A stretch of DNA of 64,000 nucleotides from positions 1-64,000 of the forward strand of contig NZ_QCYM01000023.1 of NCBI RefSeq assembly GCF_003075075.1, read 5' to 3'. The stretch is from Labrenzia sp. 011 (lineage in GTDB: Bacteria; Pseudomonadota; Alphaproteobacteria; Rhizobiales; Stappiaceae). Positions 1 through 8,868 of the stretch are shown here, in pieces (the first letter of the stretch is position 1; each line of letters opens with the position of its first letter). The notes beneath the pieces were generated by a model. It was not told the origin of the DNA, made no database searches, and saw only the letters and a program-made list of their open reading frames with translations. Both the position numbers and the translations under genes were made by a program.

Positions 1-193
1 ACCTTGCAGCCCGGAACACGATGTCCGATTTTCAGGAATTTAGGACGAAAAACCCTCTCGCCAGCGACGTTGCCGCCGTCGATGAGCCGCGTTATACGCA
101 GCACACTCCACACCGTCAACTCCTGAATTCGAAAAAAATCAAAAAACCCGAAAAAACTTTCAGTGCCGATTTTTTTTCGGCGAAATCATGCGG
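1..193. other. Intergenic left edge; T-rich stretch downstream of the thiolase gene
   Basis: No convincing coding sequence is seen. Read on the minus strand, directly downstream of the thiolase stop, the sequence has several T runs separated by short G/C blocks (about positions 130-180). This could serve as a Rho-independent or T-rich termination region, but a clean long stem is not obvious. Confidence 0.3.
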
Positions 194-1402
194 TTAGTCG
201 TTACCCGCCTTTGCTCTTCGCGGGTCCGGACCGGCCTCCACAACCAGTCCTGCGGCCAGTCCGCCGGCTGCCGCAATCAGCGCCATGCCCCGGAATTGGG
301 CAGACTCGGCGAGATCCTCCTGCAACCGCAGCCGCTCAAACAATTGCACCGCCAGAACAGCGCCGGAAGCGCCGACCGGATGGCCGCGTGCCAGGGCGCC
401 GCCGAGCGGATTGAGGCGGCGGGGATCGATCCCGAGGTCCTCCACCGTGACCATGGCCTGAACCGCATAGGCTTCCATCAGTTCCACCGTGGTCAGGGAC
501 GCTGCCTCCAGGCCGAGACCGGCAAGCAGGCTCCGGGCAACCGCGATCGGGGCCAGGGCGGGCGCGGCCGGATCGCCGCCCGCGGTCAATCCGGCGACGA
601 TGCGCATCGAAGGTCGCCCGTTTTCCGCCGGACAGGTCCTAGTCAGGCAATCTTCCGCTACCAGCAGGACCGCGGCAGCCCCATCTGCCTGGCAGCAGAT
701 GGTTGCAGCACTCAGGCCGGTGTCTCCGGATCCGGCCAGAACAGGGGCGCGCAGGGCGGTTTGCAAAGACAGCGCTCTCGTGAAGCTGTCCCGATCAGCT
801 CCCGGTTCCTCCACTTGCACCAGTCTGTCGCGCAAGGCGTTGGCCGCCTCGGCGGCCTTGGCATGCGACTGAACGGCGAAGTCCGCCTGGACCGTGCGCA
901 ACACGCCCCGTTCCGCCGCCAGCCGTGCGGCCGCAGCCGCCAGATCCGGATCCTCATAGGGCGGCGGCGCAAAGGCGGGCCGGTCATAGGCCACGGGCCG
1001 GGCCTCAGCGGACTGCGGACGGTGCATGCGAATTGGTGCCCGGCTGAAGCTTTCCGTGCCACCTGCCAGCACACAGTCGGCCGCCCCCGCCTCGATCATG
1101 CGGGCGCCGAGCAGGATGGCATCGAGACCGGAACAGCATTGGGTGTCCACGGTGAGCGCGGGAACGGAGGGCGGCAGGCCCGCACGCAGGGCGGCCAGGC
1201 GGGCCGGATTGCCGCCGCCATAAAGCGCATTGCCCAGAATGACATGATCGATCCGGCCTTCAGACAGCCCGCCATCGGCGATGAGCCGGGCCAGAACCGA
1301 CGCGGCCAGCTCATCCGCCTGAAAGCGGGACAGGGCGCCACCGCGCGGGGCGATGGCCGTGCGTCTTGCCGCAGCAATGACAACCCGACGTCTTGCGGTC
1401 AT
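194..1402 (-). CDS. Atypical thiolase-family protein (acetyl-CoA acetyltransferase-like)
   Basis: 402 aa, the usual thiolase length. The N-terminal half carries the nucleophile motif (TQCCSG, Cys about 89), and the C-terminal half has the catalytic-His motif GHPVGASG. The second catalytic Cys, normally in a CxGGG motif near the C-terminus, is replaced: the segment reads IAAAGGLAAG. That Cys normally acts as the acid/base in thiolysis and condensation, so activity is probably altered or lost. The start ATG overlaps the stop of the upstream acyl-CoA ligase gene (1399-1402), so the two are translationally coupled. The pair lies downstream of bioMNY on the same strand. Family membership is clear; substrate and reaction are not. 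Confidence 0.8.
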   Translation of the reverse strand: MTARRRVVIAAARRTAIAPRGGALSRFQADELAASVLARLIADGGLSEGRIDHVILGNALYGGGNPARLAALRAGLPPSVPALTVDTQCCSGLDAILLGARMIEAGAADCVLAGGTESFSRAPIRMHRPQSAEARPVAYDRPAFAPPPYEDPDLAAAAARLAAERGVLRTVQADFAVQSHAKAAEAANALRDRLVQVEEPGADRDSFTRALSLQTALRAPVLAGSGDTGLSAATICCQADGAAAVLLVAEDCLTRTCPAENGRPSMRIVAGLTAGGDPAAPALAPIAVARSLLAGLGLEAASLTTVELMEAYAVQAMVTVEDLGIDPRRLNPLGGALARGHPVGASGAVLAVQLFERLRLQEDLAESAQFRGMALIAAAGGLAAGLVVEAGPDPRRAKAGND

Positions 1403-2850
1403 GCCTTCTCCCTGCCTTGCTCCCCAAGAAGATCAGAAACGATCCGTTGAATATCCGGCTTTCCGCCGGCGGTCAGAGGGAGGCTTTCGCGGATATGGAA
1501 ATTCCGGGGCACCTTTCCGGCGGCCAGACGGTCCCTGCAGTGACGCTGAAGAACATCTGCCGGGTCGGTCAATGGCCTGCAGAGCTGCACGACCGCTTCC
1601 AGCCTCTGGCCCCGGACGCTGTCAGGAAGACCGGCCACGACAGCCACCGCGACGGCGGGATGATCCACCAGGACCGCTTCGACCTCCTCCGGATAGACAT
1701 TCAGTCCACCGGTGATGATCATCCGGTTGCCGCGCCCGGTCAGAAACAGAAAGCCGTCACTGTCGAGAAAGCCGTTGTCGCCGAAGGTCAGCCAGCCGTC
1801 GTGCCAGCGGGTCTGCGGTGCCTCTCCACAGATATAGCCGGAAAACAGCATGCCGCTCCTGACCCAGACAGGACCGGAGCGGCCTGCGGCTGCCGGGTTC
1901 CGCGGATCTCCAATGACGATCCGAACGCCCGGTGCGGCACGCCCGACCGAACCTGCGGGCACAGTGTCCTCAGGCGCAGCGATGGCAATGAAACTGGTTT
2001 CGGAGGCGCCGTAGAATTCGATCAGCCGGGCCTGCGGAAAGACACCGGCGAGGGCCTTGCGATCCTCCTCCCCCCATTTGGCGCCACTGGCCAGCACCTG
2101 GCGCACGGCTTCGACCGGCCCCAGGCGGCGTGCCGCCGCGCACAGATAATGAAGCTGGGTGGGCGTTGCATAGAGCGTGGCTCCGGATCCGGCGGATGCG
2201 AGTTCCGCCAGCAAGTTGCGCGGATCGAAGCGCGGCAGGAGAACGACCTCCCGGCCATAAGCGAGACCGCAGACGGCACCATAAAGATGCAGGGAGTGGG
2301 TCAGTCCGCCGGGCAGAACCACGCGATCCGCCTGCGCGGGACCGAACATGCGATTGCTGAGTTCGAAACTTTCCAGCCAGGAGCCATGGGTGCGCACATA
2401 GCCCTTGGGCAGGCCGCTGGTGCCGGACGTGAAGCCTGCATAAAAGAGATCCGCCGCTTCGGGTGGCGCATCCGTGTCCGCCGCATCCGGTACCGGCCGC
2501 GGCGCAAGGTGGCGGCGGGCAGCGGCAAACGACCCGTCGTCGATGCAAAGGTCCGGCTTCACCCCGGCCAGAATGTCGGATTTCAGGCCTGCGGGCCAGG
2601 CAGCATCGGCGACCACCGCAATCCGCCCGGTACGGGCGCAGGCAAAGAAACAGATGAGCAGCGCAGCCGGGTCCCTCAAAAGCAGGAGGATCCGGCCAGC
2701 GCGCGGCGCGTGGCTGCGAAGATGGCCTTCAACCGCCGCGATGTCGCGCAGCAGTTCCCGCCACGTCCAGCCGGCAGAGCCGCATCGCAGAGCGGCGCCG
2801 TCCGGGTTTTGCGCGGCAAAGGCCGTCAGATTGTCGCCGACAAATGCCAT
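1399..2850 (-). CDS. AMP-dependent acyl-CoA synthetase/ligase
   Basis: 483 aa ANL-superfamily adenylating enzyme, expected to activate a carboxylic acid to acyl-AMP and then acyl-CoA. The P-loop-like motif FTSGTSGLPKG is present around residue 150. GASETSF, the hinge-region GDNGF and GRGNRMIITGG, and the C-terminal catalytic Lys in TAGGKPDI follow in the expected order. It is somewhat shorter than typical FadD. It starts 39 bp after bioY and overlaps the thiolase gene by 4 bp, which suggests one operon with biotin uptake. A substrate linked to biotin or its pimelate-type precursor is possible but is inferred from context alone. Confidence 0.85.
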   Translation of the reverse strand: MAFVGDNLTAFAAQNPDGAALRCGSAGWTWRELLRDIAAVEGHLRSHAPRAGRILLLLRDPAALLICFFACARTGRIAVVADAAWPAGLKSDILAGVKPDLCIDDGSFAAARRHLAPRPVPDAADTDAPPEAADLFYAGFTSGTSGLPKGYVRTHGSWLESFELSNRMFGPAQADRVVLPGGLTHSLHLYGAVCGLAYGREVVLLPRFDPRNLLAELASAGSGATLYATPTQLHYLCAAARRLGPVEAVRQVLASGAKWGEEDRKALAGVFPQARLIEFYGASETSFIAIAAPEDTVPAGSVGRAAPGVRIVIGDPRNPAAAGRSGPVWVRSGMLFSGYICGEAPQTRWHDGWLTFGDNGFLDSDGFLFLTGRGNRMIITGGLNVYPEEVEAVLVDHPAVAVAVVAGLPDSVRGQRLEAVVQLCRPLTDPADVLQRHCRDRLAAGKVPRNFHIRESLPLTAGGKPDIQRIVSDLLGEQGREKA

Positions 2851-2889
2851 GGCGGGGCGGTTCCGAATGCGGCTCTCTTCACAGCCCGG

Positions 2890-3474
2890 TCAGTTCACCG
2901 TCTTGTCGTTCGCACCGGTCGGCGTGCGGGAGAGAACGGCTCCCGGCAGGCCGCGGGCAACCGTCTGGGTGATCAGCGCGGCCAGAACGACCTTGATCAG
3001 ATCGCCGGGAATGTAGATGACGCTGGCAAGGGCCGCTTTCGGCAGGGACAGGCCCGCCATGAGGGCGACGCCGGGAACCCCGAAGGCATAGACCACGACA
3101 ATTCCGCCAAGAGCCGCCGAGAGGCCCGCCGCCGCCAGGATGTTCATGTCGGACGTGGCGCGCATGACCCATCCGGCAACGAAGGCGCCGACCGGCCAGC
3201 CGATCAGAAAGCCGACGGACGGTGTCATGAAGACACCCCAGCCGCCCCGGCCACCGGACAGGAAGGGGGCGCCGAGCGCGACGAGAAACAGAAAGAGCAG
3301 AACAGCGAGCCCGCCGCGAACCGGCCCGAGCATCACGCCGGCCAGCATCACGCCGAGGGTCTGCGCGGTAATGGGCACGCCCCCCATGAGCGGAATGGCC
3401 ACGGGCGGCACGAGCCCGAGGGCGGCAATCAGCGCGGCGTAGAAGGCAACATGCACGAGGGACCGGTCAGTCAT
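2890..3474 (-). CDS. bioY: Biotin ECF transporter S component BioY
   Basis: 194 aa integral membrane protein with about six hydrophobic segments. It has BioY-type features: an N-terminal helix (FYAALIAALGLVPP) followed by GGVPITAQTLGVMLAGVMLGP, and the later GRGGWGVFMTPSVGFLIGWP. BioY binds biotin in the membrane and couples to the BioMN energy module encoded upstream on the same strand. Length and motif order are normal for the family. Confidence 0.93.
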   Translation of the reverse strand: MTDRSLVHVAFYAALIAALGLVPPVAIPLMGGVPITAQTLGVMLAGVMLGPVRGGLAVLLFLFLVALGAPFLSGGRGGWGVFMTPSVGFLIGWPVGAFVAGWVMRATSDMNILAAAGLSAALGGIVVVYAFGVPGVALMAGLSLPKAALASVIYIPGDLIKVVLAALITQTVARGLPGAVLSRTPTGANDKTVN

Positions 3475-3591
3475 TTGTTTTTCCTTGGTTTCCTGTTTGA
3501 CGACCCGCGGAGGGCCTCAGCAGTGCAGTCATCTGCCGGGGCGATAGCGCAGATCCACGGCGAAGGCCAGACCCGAGCGGCATGTTCCTGC

Positions 3592-4200
3592 TCAACCCGA
3601 GAGTCCCTCGGAGCCGCCGCGAGCCTTCAGGGCTTCGGCCACATTATCCGACATGCGCAGCGATTGAACAGCAAAAGGCGCCAGCAGCCGCCAGGAGGTT
3701 CTCGATCCCGTCCGTGCCTGCCAGGCTTCCCGCAGCATGGAAAAGATCTGCGTCATGTGCGGCGCGAAGCGCAGGGCCAGCGCCACGCCCAGCGCCGGTT
3801 TGCGGGAGGACAGGCCGACCCATTCAAGAGGCCGGAAGAGCGGGCGGACAGCTTCCAGCATATCGTCCAGGCGCGTGGTCACCGAAACGAAATTCGCCGC
3901 CAGGAACATGACGACCAGCCGCAGCACAACCGCAATGCCCTCCATGAGCGTGCCGGACAGCCAGTGCAGGGCAACCAGAATGACGAGAAACACCGTCAGA
4001 CCGCGCAGCAGCTTCAGCTGCGCCAGCCCCTGTCTTCCCAACGAGGCATACAGTGCGACAACGGCGGCCAGACAGGCCAGGAAAATCCAGATCGAGGCGG
4101 TCTGGAACAAAAACAGGCTGCCGATGGCCACCGCCAGGAGCTTGACCCCGGCGGGCGTCCTGTGCGCCCAGCTGTCGCCTCTGAGATAAATCGAGATCAA
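3592..4200 (-). CDS. bioN: ECF transporter transmembrane component BioN
   Basis: 202 aa membrane protein of the CbiQ/BioN family. It starts ISIYLRGDSWAHRTPAGVKLL and carries the coupling-helix region ALRFAPHMTQIFSMLREAWQARTG used to contact the ATPase. The reading frame is open further upstream, but the most likely start is the TTG at 4200-4198, which overlaps the bioM stop as TTGA. That start removes a non-homologous N-terminal stretch. A gap of about 117 bp separates it from bioY. Confidence 0.88.
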   Translation of the reverse strand: MISIYLRGDSWAHRTPAGVKLLAVAIGSLFLFQTASIWIFLACLAAVVALYASLGRQGLAQLKLLRGLTVFLVILVALHWLSGTLMEGIAVVLRLVVMFLAANFVSVTTRLDDMLEAVRPLFRPLEWVGLSSRKPALGVALALRFAPHMTQIFSMLREAWQARTGSRTSWRLLAPFAVQSLRMSDNVAEALKARGGSEGLSG

Positions 4201-4973
4201 AGGGCCGCGAGCTCCGCTTCCGTCCCCAGCCTGCGGCGGATGTCGGCGGAATAGGCCGGCAGGACCGTGTCGGGAGGTCCGTCCATGCGCAGACGCCCGT
4301 CCTCCAGCCACAGGATCCGGTCGAATCCGGCCAGATGACCCAGGTCGTGGCTGACCATGACGATCTTCTGCGGCAGGGACAGGAGCTTGTCGCGGATCCT
4401 GCCGGTGGCGAGCGCGTCCAGACTGGTCAGCGGTTCGTCAAGAACCAGCAGCCTCGGCTCCATGACCAGGACGGCGAGGATGCAGATGAGCTGCTTCTGT
4501 CCCCCGGACAATTCTGCTACCGGGCTGTCCGCAAGTTGCCCGCAGCCATGGCGGGCGAGAAAATCCCGGGCGCGGGCGCGGCTTTCGGTCTTGTCCGCTC
4601 CGAGTTGCGTCAGTCCGAAGGCGATCTCCTCCTCGACCGTCGGAAAAATGGCCTGATGATCCGGGTTCTGGAAAACGAAGCCCACATGGCGCGGCAGTTC
4701 CGGCAGGGCCCGCTCGCCCGGCGCCCCGAATAGGGTGAGGCTGCCGGCGTCCGGTGTTCTCAGCCCGTTCAGCAACCGGACGAAGCTGCTCTTCCCGGAA
4801 CCGTTGAGGCCGATCACGCCGATCCTGTGCTCCGACAGGGTCAGGGACAGCCCCTGCAGAATACGCCTGCCGCCGATGGAAAGCCCGATGTCATGGAACT
4901 CCGCATAGGGACTCGCCTCGGGATCACAGACGCGCGGCCGCTGTTTCCTGGTGTTTTTCCGCCAATACGCCAT
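4197..4973 (-). CDS. bioM: ECF transporter ATPase BioM
   Basis: 258 aa ABC ATPase powering biotin uptake with BioN and BioY. It has Walker A GLNGSGKSS (about residues 55-63), a Q-loop at VFQNPDHQAIFPTVEEE, the ABC signature LSGGQKQ, Walker B LLVLDEPLTSLD and the switch His in MVSHD. A good ribosome-binding site (GAGGTGAC) directly precedes the ATG. It is the first gene of the run bioM-bioN-bioY-ligase-thiolase. No BioR-like palindrome was recognised in the roughly 100 bp upstream. Confidence 0.92.
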   Translation of the reverse strand: MAYWRKNTRKQRPRVCDPEASPYAEFHDIGLSIGGRRILQGLSLTLSEHRIGVIGLNGSGKSSFVRLLNGLRTPDAGSLTLFGAPGERALPELPRHVGFVFQNPDHQAIFPTVEEEIAFGLTQLGADKTESRARARDFLARHGCGQLADSPVAELSGGQKQLICILAVLVMEPRLLVLDEPLTSLDALATGRIRDKLLSLPQKIVMVSHDLGHLAGFDRILWLEDGRLRMDGPPDTVLPAYSADIRRRLGTEAELAAL

Positions 4974-5073
4974 GTCACCTCGTCGCCGGACGTTGCAGGA
5001 CGGCCGGTTCCAACCCTTGTCGCGCCGCTTATTGACCGGTCCGTGCCGGTTGTCAAAGCCTCTGCGGGCGGGC

Positions 5074-6483
5074 TCAGCCTACCGGCCGCGTCAGTTCCGG
5101 CAAGTCAGCCAATTGGTCGATCGTCGCCCTGACCTTTCCGAGAGCCCAACGGAAACGGTCTTCGCAGTCCTCCGATCCGAAAGTGATGCGCAGATAGGGG
5201 GCGGGTGTGTGATCCCGAACCTGAAAATATCTCGACGAGAGAACCGCGACACCCTGGTGGCCAAGCGTGGCCTGAAGCGTATCGGGATCGACAGTGTCCG
5301 GCAGCCGCAGCCAGCCGAACACCTTGTCCGGCCCGCCTTGAAGAAAATAGGGCGACAGGAGATCCTGCGCATGCAGGAACCGGACACGGTTGGCCTTCCG
5401 CTTCAGGCGCAGCGCCTTGAACAGATGCCCCTCCCGGACCCAGCCGGCGATCAGTTCGGCGGTGATCGGCGAGGCCATCCAGGTGCTTTCGCCGATCTTG
5501 TTGCGGATGCTGTCGCCAAAGGCGGCCGGCACGTGGACAAAGCCGATCCGGCTGCCGGGAGAACAGACCTTCGATATGCTGGCGATCGACGCGGTCCGTT
5601 CCGGGGCGAGCGCTCCGAAAGCGGGCAGGCTTTCCGGCAGAAACGGCGTGTAGGGATCGTCCTCCACGATCCTGATGTCATGGGACCGCGCCACGCGGAC
5701 AAGATCCTGCCGTTCCTCCACGGACATGGTGTGGGTGGTCGGATTCTGCATGTTGGGCATCAGGAAAACCCCCTTGACGCCGTGGGTTTCCGCCGCCCGG
5801 GCAAGCGCTTCCGGATCCATGGCGCCGAAACCGCCGTCCGCCCGCCGCAGGGCCGGCAGGGGAACCGGTTTCAGACCGATGCCCGCCAGGGAACTGAAGA
5901 TCGACGGATAGGTAAAGCGGTCAACGGCGATTGCGTCGCCGGGTCTGAAGAGCGCCTGACAGGTCACCTGGATGCCGTGCTGGGCGCCGCAGGTGACGGC
6001 AACACGGGCCGGATCGGCGTCGAGACCGTAATCCTTGAAGACGAGAACCCCGGTTTCCCGGTGCGCCCTCAACCCCTCGGAGGGCACGAAACCGTTCAGC
6101 CGGTCGATGCCGAACGTGCGGGCCATGCGCATGAGCCCGTCGGACAGGCTCGGATTGAGATGCGGATAGGCGAAATTGCGGGCCAGATCGACAGCATCGG
6201 GTTCCTCTTCCCTGGCGATCAGCGGGGAGACCTTCTGCTTTTCCGGGGCGACATAAGTGCCGCGGCCGGTCTCGCCCTTCACCAGCCGGCGCCGTTCCGC
6301 CTCGCCATAGGCCCTGGTGACGGTCCCAAGGGTCACGCCCAGCCGGTAGGCCAGTTCCCGCTGCGGCGGAAGCCGGTCCCCCTGCGCCAGGGAACCGCTG
6401 GCGATATCGGCCTCCAGAGCGTCGGCGATGGCCAGATAAATCGGCCCCTGCGCCGCCGTGATGTCCGGGATCCACATTGTCAT
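5074..6483 (-). CDS. MocR-type transcriptional regulator (GntR wHTH + aminotransferase fold I)
   Basis: 469 aa. Residues about 10-75 form a GntR winged HTH (GDRLPPQRELAYRLGVTLGTVTRAY). A linker and a full PLP aminotransferase fold follow, with MQNPTTHTMS, the PLP-ring Asp region VEDDPYTPF and the Schiff-base Lys in SISKVCSPGSRIGF. Such regulators use PLP or an amino-acid adduct as effector and usually control a neighbouring gene. Here the divergent neighbour is a LysE-family exporter, and TTGTATCG repeats lie between them, so control of amino-acid export is the natural inference. Confidence 0.9.
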   Translation of the reverse strand: MTMWIPDITAAQGPIYLAIADALEADIASGSLAQGDRLPPQRELAYRLGVTLGTVTRAYGEAERRRLVKGETGRGTYVAPEKQKVSPLIAREEEPDAVDLARNFAYPHLNPSLSDGLMRMARTFGIDRLNGFVPSEGLRAHRETGVLVFKDYGLDADPARVAVTCGAQHGIQVTCQALFRPGDAIAVDRFTYPSIFSSLAGIGLKPVPLPALRRADGGFGAMDPEALARAAETHGVKGVFLMPNMQNPTTHTMSVEERQDLVRVARSHDIRIVEDDPYTPFLPESLPAFGALAPERTASIASISKVCSPGSRIGFVHVPAAFGDSIRNKIGESTWMASPITAELIAGWVREGHLFKALRLKRKANRVRFLHAQDLLSPYFLQGGPDKVFGWLRLPDTVDPDTLQATLGHQGVAVLSSRYFQVRDHTPAPYLRITFGSEDCEDRFRWALGKVRATIDQLADLPELTRPVG

Positions 6484-6488
6484 GAGAA

Positions 6489-6559
6489 CAATGTTATCAT
6501 TGACGGATACAATTTCTCAAGACACTTGGTATTTCCGTGATTTTGTATCGATTGTATCG
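6489..6559. promoter_or_regulatory. Putative MocR operator repeats between the divergent regulator and exporter
   Basis: Two direct copies of TTGTATCG lie at 6543-6550 and 6552-6559. An inverted copy of the core (GATACAAT) lies at 6506-6513, and a small inverted repeat CAATG/CATTG lies at 6489-6493 and 6498-6502. MocR-family operators are commonly built from short direct repeats plus an inverted copy, so this intergenic cluster is a plausible binding region for the regulator that begins at 6483. Confidence 0.5.
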
Positions 6560-6584
6560 ATCTCTTGCCGTCCGGAGACAGACC

Positions 6585-7181
6585 ATGGATCTTGCCACGT
6601 TGCTCGCCTTCGCGGTCTTCGTCATCGTGATGACCGGAACGCCGGGTCCGGGGAACCTGACCTTCCTGGCGGTCGGCGCCTCCGCCGGATTCCGCAGGGC
6701 GTTTCCGATCATCGTCGCCTCCCAGATCGGGGCAGTGCCGCTGCAGCTCGGCGTTGCCTACGGTCTCGGCCATGTCATGGCCGGCGGCGGTCCGGTGGTC
6801 GTCCTCTTCAAGGGCCTGAGCATGGCCTATATGACCTATCTCGCCTGGCGGATAATTTCCCTCTCCGTCAAGCCGAAGGGCGAGGTTGCCCTGCCGGGCT
6901 TCAGGGAAGGCCTCTTGATCCATCCGCTCAGCCCGAAGACCTGGGCAATGAACCTGGCGGCCTTCTCGACCTTTCTGGCCGGAAACGGTCTCGGCGTACA
7001 TGAAAACGCGATGATCCTGGTCACCGGCTTCGTGCTCGGCGGCTCGGTGTTTCATTCGCTCTGGGCACTGGCCGGCGTTTCCATCCTCGCGCTGATCGGC
7101 GACGGCCCCCTGATGCGGGCGATCACCATCGCGATGGCGGTGGCGATGATCGCCGCCACGCTCTGGTCGCTTGTGCTGTGA
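6585..7181 (+). CDS. LysE/RhtB-family amino-acid exporter
   Basis: 198 aa, about six membrane segments. The N-terminal LysE signature is present: AFAVFVIVMTGTPGPGNLTFLAVG. PKTWAMNLAAFSTFL matches the mid-protein conserved P-K-W/x-N segment. The ATG at 6585 is preferred over an in-frame ATG at 6537, because the family N-terminus aligns there and the earlier start lies inside the operator repeats. It is divergent from the MocR-type regulator, its likely controller. Exported substrate unknown. Confidence 0.87.
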   Translation: MDLATLLAFAVFVIVMTGTPGPGNLTFLAVGASAGFRRAFPIIVASQIGAVPLQLGVAYGLGHVMAGGGPVVVLFKGLSMAYMTYLAWRIISLSVKPKGEVALPGFREGLLIHPLSPKTWAMNLAAFSTFLAGNGLGVHENAMILVTGFVLGGSVFHSLWALAGVSILALIGDGPLMRAITIAMAVAMIAATLWSLVL

Positions 7182-7227
7182 ATGCCCGAAACTGCGGGCA
7201 AAACGATCCGGCCTTGTCCCCTTCGGA

Positions 7228-8085
7228 TTACGGGGTGAAGACAATCGTCTTGTTGCCGACGATCATCACCCGGTTCTCCAGATGGTATTTCACCGCACGG
7301 GCAAGGACGCGGGCTTCGATGTCCCGGCCACGGGCGACGAAATCCTCGGCGGACAGGGCATGGCTGACCCGTTCCGCATCCTGTTCGATGATCGGCCCCT
7401 CATCGAGATCCGGCGTGACGTAATGGGCCGTGGCGCCGATCATCTTCACGCCGCGCGCATGGGCCTGGTGATAGGGTTTGGCTCCCTTGAAGCTCGGCAG
7501 GAAGGAATGGTGAATGTTGATCACCTTGCCGAACAGCCGCTTGGACAGGTTGTCGGACAGCACCTGCATGTAGCGGGCCAGCACCACCAGATCGGCACCG
7601 GTTTCCTTGACCAGTTTCAGCAGCTTGTCTTCCTGCTCGGCCTTGTTTTCCTTCGTCACCGGCCAGTGATGGAAGGGAATGCCTTCATGTTCGGCCGTCC
7701 GCCGGCCGTCCGCGTGGTTGGAGACGATCGCCACGACTTCCGCATCCATCCAGCCGACGCGGATCTGATAGAGAAGGTGCAGCATCGCGTGATCGAATTT
7801 CGACACCATGACAATCACCCTCGGCCGTCGGGCCGTATCGACCAGCTTCGCCTTCATGTCGAACCGGCTGATGACCGGATCCAGCGACTTCTGAACGCTT
7901 TCCAGCGAGACGCCTTCCGGGGCCAGAATGGCGATCCTGAGGAAGAACTGATTGGTGACCCGGTCCCAGAACTGATCGCTTTCGGCGATATTGGCGCCGA
8001 AATCCGCCAGTTCCGTCGTCACGGCCGCCACGATTCCGGGCTTGTCAACGCATGACAGCGTCAGAACGAATAGGCTATCGGACAT
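7228..8085 (-). CDS. purU: Formyltetrahydrofolate deformylase
   Basis: 285 aa, standard length. Residues about 1-80 are an ACT domain (LSCVDKPGIVAAVTTEL). The remainder is a formyltransferase-type hydrolase domain with VSNHADGR, INIHHSFLPSFKGAKPYHQA and the catalytic Asp in YVTPDLDEGPIIEQD. It releases formate from 10-formyl-THF, balancing one-carbon pools. It is monocistronic here, convergent with the lysE-type gene. Confidence 0.95.
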   Translation of the reverse strand: MSDSLFVLTLSCVDKPGIVAAVTTELADFGANIAESDQFWDRVTNQFFLRIAILAPEGVSLESVQKSLDPVISRFDMKAKLVDTARRPRVIVMVSKFDHAMLHLLYQIRVGWMDAEVVAIVSNHADGRRTAEHEGIPFHHWPVTKENKAEQEDKLLKLVKETGADLVVLARYMQVLSDNLSKRLFGKVINIHHSFLPSFKGAKPYHQAHARGVKMIGATAHYVTPDLDEGPIIEQDAERVSHALSAEDFVARGRDIEARVLARAVKYHLENRVMIVGNKTIVFTP

Positions 8086-8419
8086 CTTCTTACGTCTCCA
8101 AATTGTCCCAGGACCCTTTCACGGCCGGCTTGTGCCGGTCATCAGGTCGTATTCTTCAGCAGCTTCCGCAACAGCATGACCCTGCAATACCGGCACAGCG
8201 GCATGAAAATCCGACAGGGGCCGACAATTGCGGCGCCATCCGGGAAGGGCATACCCGATCGGGCACCGCCGTGCACCCGAATTGGCACAGCCGAGCGGTA
8301 GAGGAACTATTCCGATTCATGATCGGTTAACCAAGTTTTTCATCACATTTTTAATCAAATTGTCTGAGCCTGTGCGCGGGGGACGACATTGCAATCAGTT
8401 TCGACAAGGCTTGCCCGTC
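8086..8419. other. 334-bp intergenic region upstream of purU and the M15-like lipoprotein gene
   Basis: This divergent intergenic region must hold both promoters. The stretch around 8330-8375 is clearly AT-rich (TTTTTCATCACATTTTTAAT) and is the likely promoter zone of the lipoprotein gene. No riboswitch-like or repeat structure was recognised. An open frame from 8228 runs into the lipoprotein, but it has no recognisable N-terminal domain. Confidence 0.3.
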
Positions 8420-8836
8420 ATGCGTCAGCGCCTCATCGCCTGGATCGTATTCATTGGATTTATCGCCACGCTCACCGGCTGCGGCACCGTTGCCGGTGTG
8501 ACCGGCATGGGCTGGGTGACCGCATCCCACAATTCGATCGAATATGACGACAGTTCCTGGTGCGTGCCGCGCAAGCTGAAAAAAGTGCTCAACCGGGTCG
8601 CCAAGCGCTACGGCAAGGTCACCGTGCATTCCACAAAGCGCTGGTGGCTGGAAAACTGGTGGAAGGGCGGTGCCCGGAACTCCTATCACCTGAACTGCCA
8701 GGCAGTGGATTTCTCGGTCGCCGGCAACCCCTCTTCCGTCAGCGCCTTTCTGAAAGCGCAGAAGGAAGTCGGCGGCTACAAGCACTATGCCTCCGGCCAC
8801 TACCACATCGACACCGGCCCCCGGCGCACCTGGTAG
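8420..8836 (+). CDS. M15-family (YcbK/DUF882-like) peptidase lipoprotein
   Basis: 138 aa. The N-terminus MRQRLIAWIVFIGFIATLTGC is a lipoprotein signal with lipobox LTGC, which fixes the start at 8420. The body resembles the C-terminal peptidase M15 (D-Ala-D-Ala carboxypeptidase-like) fold: a His/Asp pair in SYHLNCQAVDFSV and a second His pair in SGHYHIDTGPRRTW form the expected zinc and catalytic set. It probably acts on peptidoglycan at the envelope. Peptide specificity is not determined. Confidence 0.75.
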   Translation: MRQRLIAWIVFIGFIATLTGCGTVAGVTGMGWVTASHNSIEYDDSSWCVPRKLKKVLNRVAKRYGKVTVHSTKRWWLENWWKGGARNSYHLNCQAVDFSVAGNPSSVSAFLKAQKEVGGYKHYASGHYHIDTGPRRTW

Positions 8837-8868
8837 TCCGGACGCCGGTGCGCGCCAGGATCTGGCAC

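Noticed and set aside
1393-4254. Long plus-strand open frame of 953 codons
   Set aside because: It runs antisense to the ligase, bioY and bioN genes; composition is rich in Arg/Gly/Gln with no domain, a typical high-GC shadow frame.
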